Origin: Desulfobacteraceae bacterium Eth-SRB2
GTDB lineage: Bacteria; Desulfobacterota; Desulfobacteria; Desulfobacterales; UBA11574
Reading direction: 5' to 3'
Length of the DNA stretch: 64,000 nucleotides
NCBI GenBank assembly: GCA_004193595.1
Contig: RPGQ01000002.1
Span: forward strand, 181,752-245,751
Positions 42,587-50,964 of this stretch are shown one piece after another. Both the position numbers and the translations under genes were made by a program. Every line of letters starts with the position of its first letter. The stretch's first letter is position 1. The notes under the pieces are model-generated. The model saw only the letters and a program-made list of their open reading frames with translations. It made no database searches and was not told the origin of the DNA.

Positions 42587-42916
42587 ATGAAAATTGACGA
42601 TAGAATTATTAACTATGAAATCAGTAAGCAACTCTCTAAATCCACACAAAATGCGACGGAGGTAAACAAGGAAAAGAAGCTTTGCGATGAACAAAAGTGT
42701 GAAGCGAAAGCTGAATCCGGACAGGACACTATTGTTAACCTTTCCCCGGCCTTAAAAGAGACTCAACTTGCAAAGGAAATTATTGCATCTGAACCGGATA
42801 TCAGAGAAGACAAGGTTTCTGAACTTAAACAAGAGATTGAATCCGGAAAATACACCATTGACAACAATGCTGTTGCGGATAAGCTTGTTGATTCCTTTAT
42901 TGAGGAATTTTTTTAA
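42587..42916 (+). CDS. flgM: Anti-sigma-28 factor FlgM
   Basis: A 109-residue protein with a disordered N terminus and a conserved C terminus: DTIVNLSPALKETQLAKEII, PDIREDKVSELKQEIESG, then YTIDNNAVADKLVDSFI. FlgM binds sigma-28 (FliA) until the hook is complete, when it is exported. The ribosome site AGGAG lies 17 nt before the ATG. A half-palindrome TAGTGTCCATCCATAAA (42547-42565) that is also found in the element at 62785-62930 sits in its leader. Its presence shows that the organism makes flagella. Confidence 0.9.
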   Translation: MKIDDRIINYEISKQLSKSTQNATEVNKEKKLCDEQKCEAKAESGQDTIVNLSPALKETQLAKEIIASEPDIREDKVSELKQEIESGKYTIDNNAVADKLVDSFIEEFF

Positions 42917-42933
42917 ACATATTATTTCAATAA

Positions 42934-42968
42934 AAAATAGGGGGTTACGATTTACTCCCTATTTTTTT
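42934..42968 (+). terminator. Terminator after flgM
   Basis: AAAAATAGGG pairs with CCCTATTTTT around a 15-nt loop (minor mismatch at the base), followed by T-rich sequence. It ends the flagellar regulator unit. Confidence 0.75.
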
Positions 42969-43074
42969 GCCTGCCTAAAATTATTTTTCGTTTAAAAAAC
43001 TCCATTCCAATATTCCATCTTCAATCAAGTAAACTAAAAATTCTCATTAATTTTCATGTAAGATTCAGGTATAA

Positions 43075-43878
43075 TTATTCAGCTTCTTTTCTAAAAACAA
43101 AGGAATGCGGTGCAATGGCAATAAGATCTTTGGGTTCAAAAGGAAGAGATTCATGGGATCCGATGATCAGAAATCCATATGGCGCAAGACTATCGAGTAT
43201 TTTTCTGAAAGCCTTTTTTTTCAGCAGATCTTCATAATAGGTCAGAACATTATTCCGTAAAAAAATGATATCAAATTTTGATTCAGGGGGATCGGAAAGC
43301 AGATGATGTGTTTTCCATATAACATCTTTCTTTAGTAAGGCATTAACTTCAAAACGTTTTTTTCCTTTCTTTTTTATAAAATATGTGGATTGAAGTTCTT
43401 CTGTCACCTCTTTGAGACTGCTGGATGAATAAATTCCGGCACAGGCTTTTTCGAGGTAGACAGGATTGATATCCGTAGCAATTACTTCAAGTTTCGGTAG
43501 ATGCCCCAAACTATTTCTTAGGCAATCCCAGACGATTTTGAAACTGTACACCTCATCTCCACACGCACAACCGGCAGACCAGACATTAATTTTTTCTATA
43601 TTTTTATCAATAAGGTCAGGTAAATACTTTTTTTCAAGGGACTTCCAAAATTCTCTGTCTCGAAAAAAACGGCTGATGGAAACCGTCAGCAGAAGTTCAC
43701 ATTTTTTTCTGACTTCATCGCTCTTATCCAGTTCCGCCAGATAAGTTGTGATGTTGTAACATCCCAGGGCGTTCATGTGTTTTGTTATCCGTTTTTTGAC
43801 CCCCTTTCGGACTTTTCGGTATCCTGACCAAGAAAACCCGAATCGATTAAGCAGCTGGCGAAATTGCTGATCATCCAT
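43075..43878 (-). CDS. cheR: CheR-type chemoreceptor methyltransferase
   Basis: A 267-residue CheR. The N-terminal helical domain (about 1-70) is followed by a SAM fold: LLTVSISRFFRDREFW (conserved FFR region), VWSAGCACGDEVYS, VIATDINPVYLEKA and FDIIFLRNNVLTYY (family R-N-V-x-x-Y). It methylates glutamates of chemoreceptors using SAM. Compared with typical CheR, the beta-subdomain appears present (YFIKKKGKKRFEVN). It faces flgM convergently; no other chemotaxis gene is in the window. Confidence 0.88.
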   Translation of the reverse strand: MDDQQFRQLLNRFGFSWSGYRKVRKGVKKRITKHMNALGCYNITTYLAELDKSDEVRKKCELLLTVSISRFFRDREFWKSLEKKYLPDLIDKNIEKINVWSAGCACGDEVYSFKIVWDCLRNSLGHLPKLEVIATDINPVYLEKACAGIYSSSSLKEVTEELQSTYFIKKKGKKRFEVNALLKKDVIWKTHHLLSDPPESKFDIIFLRNNVLTYYEDLLKKKAFRKILDSLAPYGFLIIGSHESLPFEPKDLIAIAPHSFVFRKEAE

Positions 43879-44002
43879 AGAGTCATTTTTATATTGGTGA
43901 AAAAATTGTGCAAGAGATTTTTTTCTCCAAGCTTTCCGATCGTCTATAAGTCAGGCAATTTTTTGCGTAGAGATATGCCTATATGTTGTAATACAGGCGG
44001 GA

Positions 44003-44459
44003 GGGTGTAAATCAAGACCGTTGTTTGCTAAGATTGCCATGGCTATTTGGTTTCAGGTGTCAGGTGTCAGGAGGCATGCAGCCCTGAGGGAACGATTCAT
44101 CATTTACGCCATACACTACCGTTTCCTCAGCTAACTGCCAGCGGCGTTCTCGCTCTGGGAATTTCCGTCCCCATGTTTTCTCTAATCCATTCAACATACG
44201 AATGCATTCTTTGTAACCACCCCGAATTTCTAGATACACCTTTTCCGTGATCTACCCTTCAATTTTGTTACGGATATGCCGATCATCATTTTTCTCGGCG
44301 AGTTGGGCAGGAGCGCTGTTTGAGGAGCGCCTGGAATTGGTCACCTCGTTTCCCCCTTAACCCTGACACCTGACACCTGACACCTAAAAAAAGGGCTTCG
44401 GAGCCACGGTTTGTCAATAGACAAGGATCAGCGTTTACCAACGGCCTTGATTTACACCC
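44003..44459. repeat. Terminal-inverted-repeat element family D, copy 1 (457 bp)
   Basis: Left end GGGTGTAAATCAAGACCGTT; right end AACGGCCTTGATTTACACCC. Inner arms are GGTGTCAGG heptamers (44055-44070) facing CCTGACACCTGACACC (44364-44384). The interior of about 290 bp includes stretches that look like decayed coding sequence on the minus strand, but no family was recognised. Confidence 0.7.
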
Positions 44460-44490
44460 CAGGCAGGATAAAAGAAATAATCAAAAAAAA

Positions 44491-44512
44491 GGGCGATTCA
44501 TTCGAATCGCCC
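44491..44512. terminator. Stem-loop GGGCGATTCATTCGAATCGCCC
   Basis: GGGCGATTC pairs with GAATCGCCC across a 4-base loop. An A-run lies on its left side, so on the minus strand it is a typical terminator. Confidence 0.65.
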
Positions 44513-44519
44513 TACGAAA

Positions 44520-45300
44520 AAGTTGTGGAGAAAGGTTGAAAATCCTACAAGGCCATGTCGCATTTAAAGGTTGTTGAGAAAAGTTAACAATCCTACAAGG
44601 CCCGACCGAAAATTCCGATTTCCCGAAATGCCGTTATTAACACCGGAGTGCATCATCTTTTTTTGGTAGTTTTGAAGACTCTCGGCAGAAAAGATGCACG
44701 CACACCCGAGAAACCTTTTTTTATTTGAAAATTTATTTAAGCAAAAACCATGCAAAAACATATATATTTTTAGATAAAACTTATAATAATTTAATATATG
44801 TTTATATATCAAATTGTTAAATTAATAACCCAAATTATATGGCAACCTATGTTTTGACAATATTTGACAATTTTTGTGTCATTTTTTGACAGGTACGTCA
44901 TTACTTCCACTTATTTAGTTTCTTAATTGTGAATTTTGTGATTTTTGTGGCAAAACTTTTTTCTTCTCGCCACAAAGGCACCAAGACTCTAAGAAAGAAT
45001 AACAAAATAAAATCCTTCGTGTCTTTGTGCCTTGGTGGCAAATATTTCTTGTTTTTGGTTTGTCCGGGTTAGGGATAAAATATTTTGAAGTTGAAATTAT
45101 AAAAGGAAAATAAAAATTATGAGAATTTTTTCATAATCTTAGGCAGTTTATTTCATATTCTTAACTGTTTTTTATCAATCGGCACGGATATTTTTTGTCG
45201 CACGATCATCTTAACAACTTAATATCTATATTAATTTTATTTAACCATTAAATATTATACCTTTTTGCATAATTTTTGCATTAACTATTGTCCATCCATA
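44520..45300. other. AT-rich spacer with an inverted repeat (44969-45039)
   Basis: About 780 bp without a convincing gene. Arms GCCACAAAGGCACC and GTGCCTTGGTGGC (44969-45039) form a hairpin of the dispersed type seen at 40888. An 82-codon minus-strand frame (44564-44812) has no family content and is not accepted. Confidence 0.5.
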
Positions 45301-45319
45301 ATCCGAGGAAATGAGCAAC

Positions 45320-45721
45320 ATGTCAGAACATTACGTTTTTACATCACGATTAAAGCTTCTTATTATTATGACCAATGCTTATTTAAATGGTTGTCCACTT
45401 GGAAAATATAGGAAACAAGCCATTGAAGAAAATGCAAATCAAGTCTTTTATCATTCACTTCAATTAGTAAGCGAATATGCCGCTCAAAAAGACCACGGAT
45501 TAGATACACAAACACATACCGTCTCTAAGATAGAAACCCCCGAAGAACATATATTTTATCAAAGAGTTCAACTCATTGCAGTTATGGCGAAAACCATGGT
45601 AAGAGACAGCCCCATAAATAACTTCAGAAAAAAAGCCCTTACTGATAATCTGAACAAAATCTGTGAAGCACTTGTTTTTACCTTTAAAATCAATGAAATG
45701 AACTTTCTGAAAGAAGCATAA
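45320..45721 (+). CDS. Hypothetical protein with internal duplication
   Basis: About 133 residues from the ATG at 45320 (MSEHYVFTSRLKLLIIM), better spaced from GAGG than the ATG at 45311. The two halves are homologous: VFTSRLKLLIIMTNAY with YRKQAIEENANQVFYHSL, and IFYQRVQLIAVMAKTM with FRKKALTDNLNKICEALV. No family is recognised; the helical pattern suggests a small four-helix bundle. A decayed inverted copy lies at 52671-52960. The gene begins at a TTGTCCATCCATA half-palindrome. Confidence 0.55.
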   Translation: MSEHYVFTSRLKLLIIMTNAYLNGCPLGKYRKQAIEENANQVFYHSLQLVSEYAAQKDHGLDTQTHTVSKIETPEEHIFYQRVQLIAVMAKTMVRDSPINNFRKKALTDNLNKICEALVFTFKINEMNFLKEA

Positions 45722-46075
45722 ACATCTCGTGAATTCTACAACTTAATGAAAATATAGGACATTTTTTGAGGCTTGAATGCTTGCCTCGAATATGGAATAA
45801 TGGAAGGTTGGAAGGTTGGTTTTAAAAGGATATTAGCCGTTTTTAATTTTATCCTCAACACAAATTTTACCATTAACCCAATATTGAATTATCCCAGAAC
45901 CCATTATTCCAATATTCCAGCATTCCACCATTCCAATTGAGGCGAAGCCCCTAACTTGAAAGCCAATCTTTTCAAATATACCCCCCTCCCCCGTACCTTG
46001 ACACCTATTAGAAAAACAAATAAACACGTCCTTTCGAAAATAAATTGCAATAAACAATAGGTCTATTATATATAG
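45453..46075. repeat. Left arm of a ~620-bp inverted duplication
   Basis: This stretch covers the 3' part of the 45320 gene, the spacer and the 3' end of the ATPase gene. It recurs, inverted and heavily mutated, at 52325-52960 about 6.2 kb away. A GGAATAATGG minisatellite and GAGGCGAAGCCCC hairpin lie inside (about 45792-45955). Confidence 0.75.
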
Positions 46076-46756
46076 AGGGGCCTCACCCATTGTGTCTTGG
46101 GTGAAAATATTTCCTTCATGTCCGGCAACCTTTAGACGATGAACAATATATTCACCCACTTCTGTCCTCGTCAAAGGTTCAACGCGGTAGTGAATAGTAA
46201 TTCTCCGTCTTAAATCCTTATTGTCTTCCCTAGAGAGAATATTAATAAATTCATCCTTACCCACAAAGATTATTTTAAGGCCTTTTGTATAATGCTTTTC
46301 TATGGTTGATAGGAATTGGATCTGTGCGAGAAGTCCTTGGTCCACTCTATGGGCCCCATCAATTATAAGTAATACCTTTTTATTTTGGGAATGACAGTTG
46401 CTCAAAAAGCGCCTGAAATAAATTAGAAAATCCACATTGTAACTAAACTTCATATTCATATTAAATTCATTTGCTACCAGGTTTAGAAACTCGAGATCTT
46501 CCGGAATCGGGAAAGTTATTTTAGCTGAAACAGCTTTGTCGCCAAGATGATCTAAAAATGCATTGATCAGTGTGGTTTTTCCTGTAGCTGCATCGCCGGT
46601 AATAAAGATGAAGTTGTTATTATGGAACACACCATTTTCTAAAACGGTAAGGGCTTTCCTGTGATTTTTTCCAAGCCAGATAAATTGTGAATCCGGAGTT
46701 GTCTGAAAGGGTTTTTCTTTTAAATTGTGGCGGGTAAGGCACATTATATTGGACAC
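45833..46756 (-). CDS. ExeA-like AAA ATPase with truncated C terminus
   Basis: A 307-residue frame. Residues 1-220 are an ExeA/GspA-type ATPase: the opening LTRHNLKEKPFQTTPDSQFI, Walker A GDAATGKTTLINAF, Walker B VLLIIDGAH, and the sensor region LRRRITIHYRVEPLTRTEV. ExeA proteins help build type II secretion or pilus machinery, or act in transposition-like loci. After about residue 225 (GEAPLYIID) the sequence is unlike the family. It is written by repeat and duplication DNA (FRKDVFICFSNRCQG, IGMVECWNIGIMGS). The protein is probably truncated and may be dead. Confidence 0.7.
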   Translation of the reverse strand: MSNIMCLTRHNLKEKPFQTTPDSQFIWLGKNHRKALTVLENGVFHNNNFIFITGDAATGKTTLINAFLDHLGDKAVSAKITFPIPEDLEFLNLVANEFNMNMKFSYNVDFLIYFRRFLSNCHSQNKKVLLIIDGAHRVDQGLLAQIQFLSTIEKHYTKGLKIIFVGKDEFINILSREDNKDLRRRITIHYRVEPLTRTEVGEYIVHRLKVAGHEGNIFTQDTMGEAPLYIIDLLFIAIYFRKDVFICFSNRCQGTGEGGIFEKIGFQVRGFASIGMVECWNIGIMGSGIIQYWVNGKICVEDKIKNG

Positions 46757-46982
46757 TTTGATCTGATCTGAATTCTTATTTTGAAAAAAAAATACCTGCT
46801 TTCGAATTCGTTGCTTTTGGCCCCCGCCCGCTAAGCAGGCAGGCCTTAATTGAATAATGGTATTGTAGAATTCCCGAGACGTTTAATTAAGGCTGTTTTG
46901 AAGTATACTCTCTTTTCTTTAAATAACAAAAATTGAGGATTCTGCAAATTGCAGCTTGTCACATCAAAAGATAACCCGCTGG

Positions 46983-47222
46983 CTATACTGAATTATGTGT
47001 TGCTTTCTTATAAACCGACGGTGAAAGCGAGTAATACGGACCCGTGTCCGTGGGCGACAATAGGACGTCTGTAAGAAAATCTCCCTTTTTTTTATGCCTA
47101 CAATCCAAACAGGCCCAATATTTCCAGCGAAGCTCGACCGCATAATCCAGACAATTCCTGTAATAAGGGCAAAAGATATTTCTATCGCCTTTGGTGTGAA
47201 CCGGATTTTGATTGTTATTCAT
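46983..47222 (-). CDS. Small cysteine-containing protein with sigma-54 promoter
   Basis: A 79-residue protein (MNNNQNPVHTKGDRNIFCPY) with four Cys in IFCPYYRNCLDYAV and WACLDCRHKKKG, arranged C-x5-C and C-x2-C, suggesting a metal-binding zinc ribbon-like knot. It has no family I can name. A perfect sigma-54 promoter lies 52 nt upstream, and the leader is short, so expression is conditional. A similar pattern of four Cys is seen in the 49447 gene (different sequence). Confidence 0.6.
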   Translation of the reverse strand: MNNNQNPVHTKGDRNIFCPYYRNCLDYAVELRWKYWACLDCRHKKKGDFLTDVLLSPTDTGPYYSLSPSVYKKATHNSV

Positions 47223-47273
47223 GGCGTGACTCCTTAATTTTCAGTTAGTGTCCATTCATTCGAATAAACATTT

Positions 47274-47290
47274 AAGCAATATATGTGCCA
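47274..47290 (-). promoter_or_regulatory. Sigma-54 promoter of the small cysteine protein
   Basis: The minus strand reads TGGCACATATATTGCTT: -24 GG and -12 GC separated by exactly 10 nt, matching the consensus. The predicted start is near 47264, 42 nt before the ATG at 47222. Confidence 0.75.
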
Positions 47291-47532
47291 GGTGGGCCGT
47301 TTGGGTGTAATATATAAATTATTATTTTATTTTAAGAGGTTATTAAGCTTTTAACAGGAAAAGTCAGGAAGGAAAAAAAGGGCAGAAAGAAAAAAATTCC
47401 CTTAACGCGTCAAAATAACATCGTATTTTGAGAATATTTGACAATTACTAATCTATTTTTTAGCAGGTCTTTGACCGGTTTTTCTCTGTTTTAGGACAAT
47501 CTATTAGAAAGAAAAGTACAGCATCCAATCAC

Positions 47533-47797
47533 GGGTGTAAATCAAGACTGTTGTTTGCTAAGATTGCTATGGCTATTTGGTTTCAGGTTTCAGGTGGGGT
47601 GATTAAAATTGCCCATAATATGGCTTTAAAAAATATCCCATATTTATTCCTTTCTGTATGCCTGGTGCCAGGTTGCAGGTTCCAGCGCCTCTGTTCATCA
47701 TTACTGACACCTGAAACCTGATACAAAAAAAAGCTTCGGAGCCACGGTTTGTCAATAGAAAGGCAACAGCTTTTAACAACGGTCTTGATTTCCATCC
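47533..47797. repeat. Terminal-inverted-repeat element family D, copy 2 (265 bp)
   Basis: Left end GGGTGTAAATCAAGACTGTT; right end AACGGTCTTGATTTCCATCC. The interior holds the core repeat also found at 3628-3754. It lies 5 bp beyond the stop codon of pgi and could supply its transcription end. Confidence 0.75.
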
Positions 47798-47802
47798 TCC
47801 AA

Positions 47803-49422
47803 TTACTTGACTGAGAACACAGTCTCCAGATAATATTTGGTTATGGGATCCACGTCATCAAAGCAATGTTCATTGTTTTGATTTTTTAGTGCCATTTGTT
47901 TTCGGATATTTGTAGTAAGGGTTTTGCCCAGCTCCACGCCGAACTGATCAAAGGGATTTATACCCCATACAAAGGCTTCAAAAACTGTTTTAGCCTCATA
48001 AAAGGAAAGCAGTCTGCCGATATTTTCAGGAGAAAGATCATTTAAAATAAGTGTTGATGACGGCCGGTTACCGGAAAAAGATTTTGCCGGATTTGTGTCC
48101 TTTTTTCCCCTTGCAAGGGCTTGGGGCTGTGCAATCAGATTCGACCAGAGTTCCTGGTGATTGGTGACCCCTTTTGATTGAGTTTGATACTGTGTAAAAT
48201 GGGGATTGATTACTCCGATAAAGTCGATGGGAAAAGCACGGCCCTGATGTGCCAGTTGAAAGAATGAATGCTGTGCATTGGTTCCCGGCTCTCCAAAAAT
48301 AATGTTTCCCGAAGGTTCATCCAGCGGGTCACTGTCTTGCGTAACTGATTTTCCGTTACTTTCCATGTTAAGTTGCTGGACATGAGCTGTCAGTTTGGAT
48401 AGCTGAAATGCGTAGGGGATTATGGCATGGGCAGGATATCCCAGGAAATTATTATTCCAGATTGAAATAAGAGCGGCAATAAGGGGAATATTTTCTTCCA
48501 CCGGGGCATTTTGAACATGAAGGTCCATATCTTGAGCACCTTTCAAAAACCGTTCAAATCGTTCATACCCTAAATATAGACTCAGCGGTACACCGCCTAC
48601 CGCCGAGGTCACACTGTATCTTCCACCGATGAAATCGAACATGTGAAATGAAGAAAGGACAGGATTTGAAGAGTTATCTCCCGGAGATCCCATACTGGTA
48701 ACCGTTACAAAATGTTGGGCGGGATCAAGCCCTTTATCCGTCATAAAGGCATACGCCTGATGGGTATTGGCCATGGTTTCGGCCGTTGTGTAGCTTTTTG
48801 AGATGACGATCCACAGGGTGGTCTCAGGATCAATAGCCGAGGCAATCGACCCAAAGTTATGGATGTCCACGTTTGATAGAAACATGATTTCAATATTTTT
48901 ATCTGCCAGCGGGTCCAATGCCCGGGCGACAAATTGAGTCCCCAGATATGATCCACCGATTCCGATGACAACAATATGATTAAACGGTTTTCCGGTTGAC
49001 CCGGTTATTTTCCCTTCATGAACTTTTGATGCAAACTGTTTGATATCATCTCTTACCCTAGTTATTTCAGGCATCACATTTTGGCCGTCAACAAAAACCG
49101 GATTGCCTGAAAAATTCCTTGCTGCTGTGTGAAGTGCCGCTCTGTTTTCAGTGGTATTGATCTTTTCTCCACAGACCATTGCAGTAAACTGCTCTTTTAA
49201 CTTCCGGGCTTCTGAAAGTTTGAATAAAAGTTCCATGGTCTGATCATCTAAACGCTGGCGTGAAAAATCATAATAGATACCGGCGCCATTTAAAGAGAAA
49301 TTTGTCAGTCGATCTTTTTCCTTTATAAGATATTTGAGATGTTTTTCAGGACGATTCATGATATCAGCATGATGGATCAATTGCTTCCAGGCGGGGATAT
49401 CCTTTAGTTTCATGCCGGTCAT
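47803..49422 (-). CDS. pgi: Glucose-6-phosphate isomerase
   Basis: A 539-residue enzyme interconverting glucose-6-phosphate and fructose-6-phosphate. Motifs: VIGIGGSYLGTQFVARAL, WIVISKSYTTAETM, GGRYSVTSAVGGVPLSLYLG, FGEPGTNAQHSFFQLAHQG and the C-terminal PFDQFGVELGKTL. Length and motif order are typical of the bacterial family. A ribosome site AGGAGGGT lies before the ATG at 49422. The cysteine-rich 61-residue gene lies 24 nt upstream on the same strand. Confidence 0.96.
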   Translation of the reverse strand: MTGMKLKDIPAWKQLIHHADIMNRPEKHLKYLIKEKDRLTNFSLNGAGIYYDFSRQRLDDQTMELLFKLSEARKLKEQFTAMVCGEKINTTENRAALHTAARNFSGNPVFVDGQNVMPEITRVRDDIKQFASKVHEGKITGSTGKPFNHIVVIGIGGSYLGTQFVARALDPLADKNIEIMFLSNVDIHNFGSIASAIDPETTLWIVISKSYTTAETMANTHQAYAFMTDKGLDPAQHFVTVTSMGSPGDNSSNPVLSSFHMFDFIGGRYSVTSAVGGVPLSLYLGYERFERFLKGAQDMDLHVQNAPVEENIPLIAALISIWNNNFLGYPAHAIIPYAFQLSKLTAHVQQLNMESNGKSVTQDSDPLDEPSGNIIFGEPGTNAQHSFFQLAHQGRAFPIDFIGVINPHFTQYQTQSKGVTNHQELWSNLIAQPQALARGKKDTNPAKSFSGNRPSSTLILNDLSPENIGRLLSFYEAKTVFEAFVWGINPFDQFGVELGKTLTTNIRKQMALKNQNNEHCFDDVDPITKYYLETVFSVK

Positions 49423-49446
49423 ACAACCCTCCTTTGATTTGACAGA

Positions 49447-49632
49447 TTAACCGCGTTTTGAACACGAAATGGCTTCACACAAAATGGTGTGTATTTTGTC
49501 GAGCTTGTTGCAATCGTCTATACAATCAGGGAAATCTTTTCTTTTCTCACATTCTCTACAGGGGCCTTTTGTAAGGTAACCGATTTCAAAATCGAACTTG
49601 TATTTAAGTTTTTTATAAGGCAAATATTTCAT
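49447..49632 (-). CDS. Small cysteine-rich protein
   Basis: A 61-residue protein with CRECEKRKDFPDCIDDCNK and later LCEAISC: six Cys in two C-x-x-C-like groups plus single ones, suggesting a small metal-binding protein. It ends 24 nt before pgi and may be translationally linked to it. No named family is recognised. Its ribosome site is weak (ATG preceded by AT-rich sequence). Confidence 0.5.
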   Translation of the reverse strand: MKYLPYKKLKYKFDFEIGYLTKGPCRECEKRKDFPDCIDDCNKLDKIHTILCEAISCSKRG

Positions 49633-49696
49633 TTGTCACGGAATCATATTTGAATGTTTTGAAATTATAATTTCTGGTGTATGAAAGGGTCCATTA

Positions 49697-50691
49697 TTAC
49701 AAGGGTATGATGTTTTTTAGTTCCTCAAAATCTTCAATAATATAATCTGCACCTGCCTGTAACAGGTCCTTTTTCAGCGTGTCCTTATCAGATGATGATA
49801 TAAGAATTCCGATACCGGCAAATCCTGTTCCGGATCTTGAGGCGGCTACCATATCATCCGGCATATCCCCAACGTAAAAGAATCTGGAGACGTTATGTTC
49901 ATGGATCTTGGCAACGGCATCAAGCAGATAAGGATTGGGTTTGCTGAGAGAGACTCTTTTTTTTTCATTTTCGTATATTTTTTGCTCTTCTTTAATACAG
50001 TCGTCAAGAGTGTAGATAACGTTAAAATACTTTCTCAGACCGAAAAAATCTAAAGGGTAGTCGGCTTCAGCTTTGGGGCGTCCGGTGGCGATGGCCAGAA
50101 TATGATTTTTTGATAGGCTTTCAAGGATGGATCTGTCAACCAAAAGTTTTTCTCGGTTTATATATCCTTTTTCGTGGTATATTCTTGCCGGAATTCCGTA
50201 GGTGGCTTCAAACATCTCCTTTCCAAGATATATCTCCTGAAAAATTTGCTTTATAATATTTCCGCTTCCAACATCGCCTGTGAAAAAGACCGGTAATGAG
50301 TTCATCCTTTTGTTTCCCCCTTTTTTTCAACAAAGAGGCGACCGGGTTTTTTGTGGAGTTTAAAAACTGTGACAGGGCGCAATTACCGCCGTCCGTTGAT
50401 CACGATATGTCGGATCCAGGGGTCCGGATCTTGCGGGTCTGTTGAACCTTTTACCAATGTGAATAGAAGGCTTATAACTAAAAAAGTCAAGTCCCAATCA
50501 TTATTCAGGCCTCCGCTTTGTTTTACTCTGGCAAGATCTGTTAAGGAAAACAGAGGATCGGGTAAATATTTCCATGATCCTGCTCCCTTGAAAAATAATC
50601 TGGCGGTTTGTCTTACCGTGTCCCGGTATGATTTTGAAACATCGACCAGGACGCCATCCATGTCGAAAACGATTAATCCTTTAGAATCCAT
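49697..50691 (-). pseudogene. HAD-family hydrolase gene split by two frameshifts
   Basis: The gene is in two open pieces. The first (50691 to 50383) starts MDSKGLIVFDMDGVLVDVSK with the HAD nucleophile Asp (motif I) and VKQSGGLNNDWDLTFL. The second (50305 to 49697) continues FFTGDVGSGNIIKQIF, IFQEIYLGKEMFEATYG, LAIATGRPKAEADY (motif II), SLSKPNPYLLD and VGDMPDDMVAASRSG. A third frame between them carries ALSQFLNSTKNPVASLL, so one indel near 50390 and another near 50285 (in a T run) break the gene. It resembles a HAD subfamily IA phosphatase of about 290-330 residues. Sequencing error is possible, since both breaks touch repeats. Confidence 0.7.
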
Positions 50692-50899
50692 ACTCAGATT
50701 ATATATAACTGAAGTTTCCCAGTTTTAAATTCGCGCGGATAGTGCAAACGCTAAAACTCGATTTAAAAATTTCCAATGATATCAGATAGTTATGAAAGTT
50801 ACGTTGAGCTCTAACCCATTGATTTTATTACAAATAAAAATCGTCAATTTTGGCCTAAAAATCAAAATTTTTAAATAAAACAGGTGGTTATTGTTGACT

Positions 50900-50964
50900 G
50901 CGAGGCCGTGTTATGGTATGTTTATTTTGATTAAACAAAAACACCATAACGAAGGAGGCCTCGC
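50900..50964. repeat. Hairpin directly before the transposase start
   Basis: GCGAGGCCGTGTTATGG pairs with CCATAACGAAGGAGGCCTCGC with a short internal bulge. It ends at the transposase ATG, so it could sequester its ribosome site (AAGGAGG). Confidence 0.55.

Noticed and set aside
44060..44385. Coding remnant inside family D copy 1
   Set aside because: Some minus-strand frames look protein-like, but no family could be recognised and no start is present.
44491..44512. tRNA T-loop (TTCGAATC)
   Set aside because: The motif is the loop of a GGGCGATTC hairpin; there is no acceptor, D or anticodon arm nearby.
44564..44812. 82-codon minus-strand ORF
   Set aside because: It lies in an AT-rich repeat spacer, has no ribosome site and no family content.
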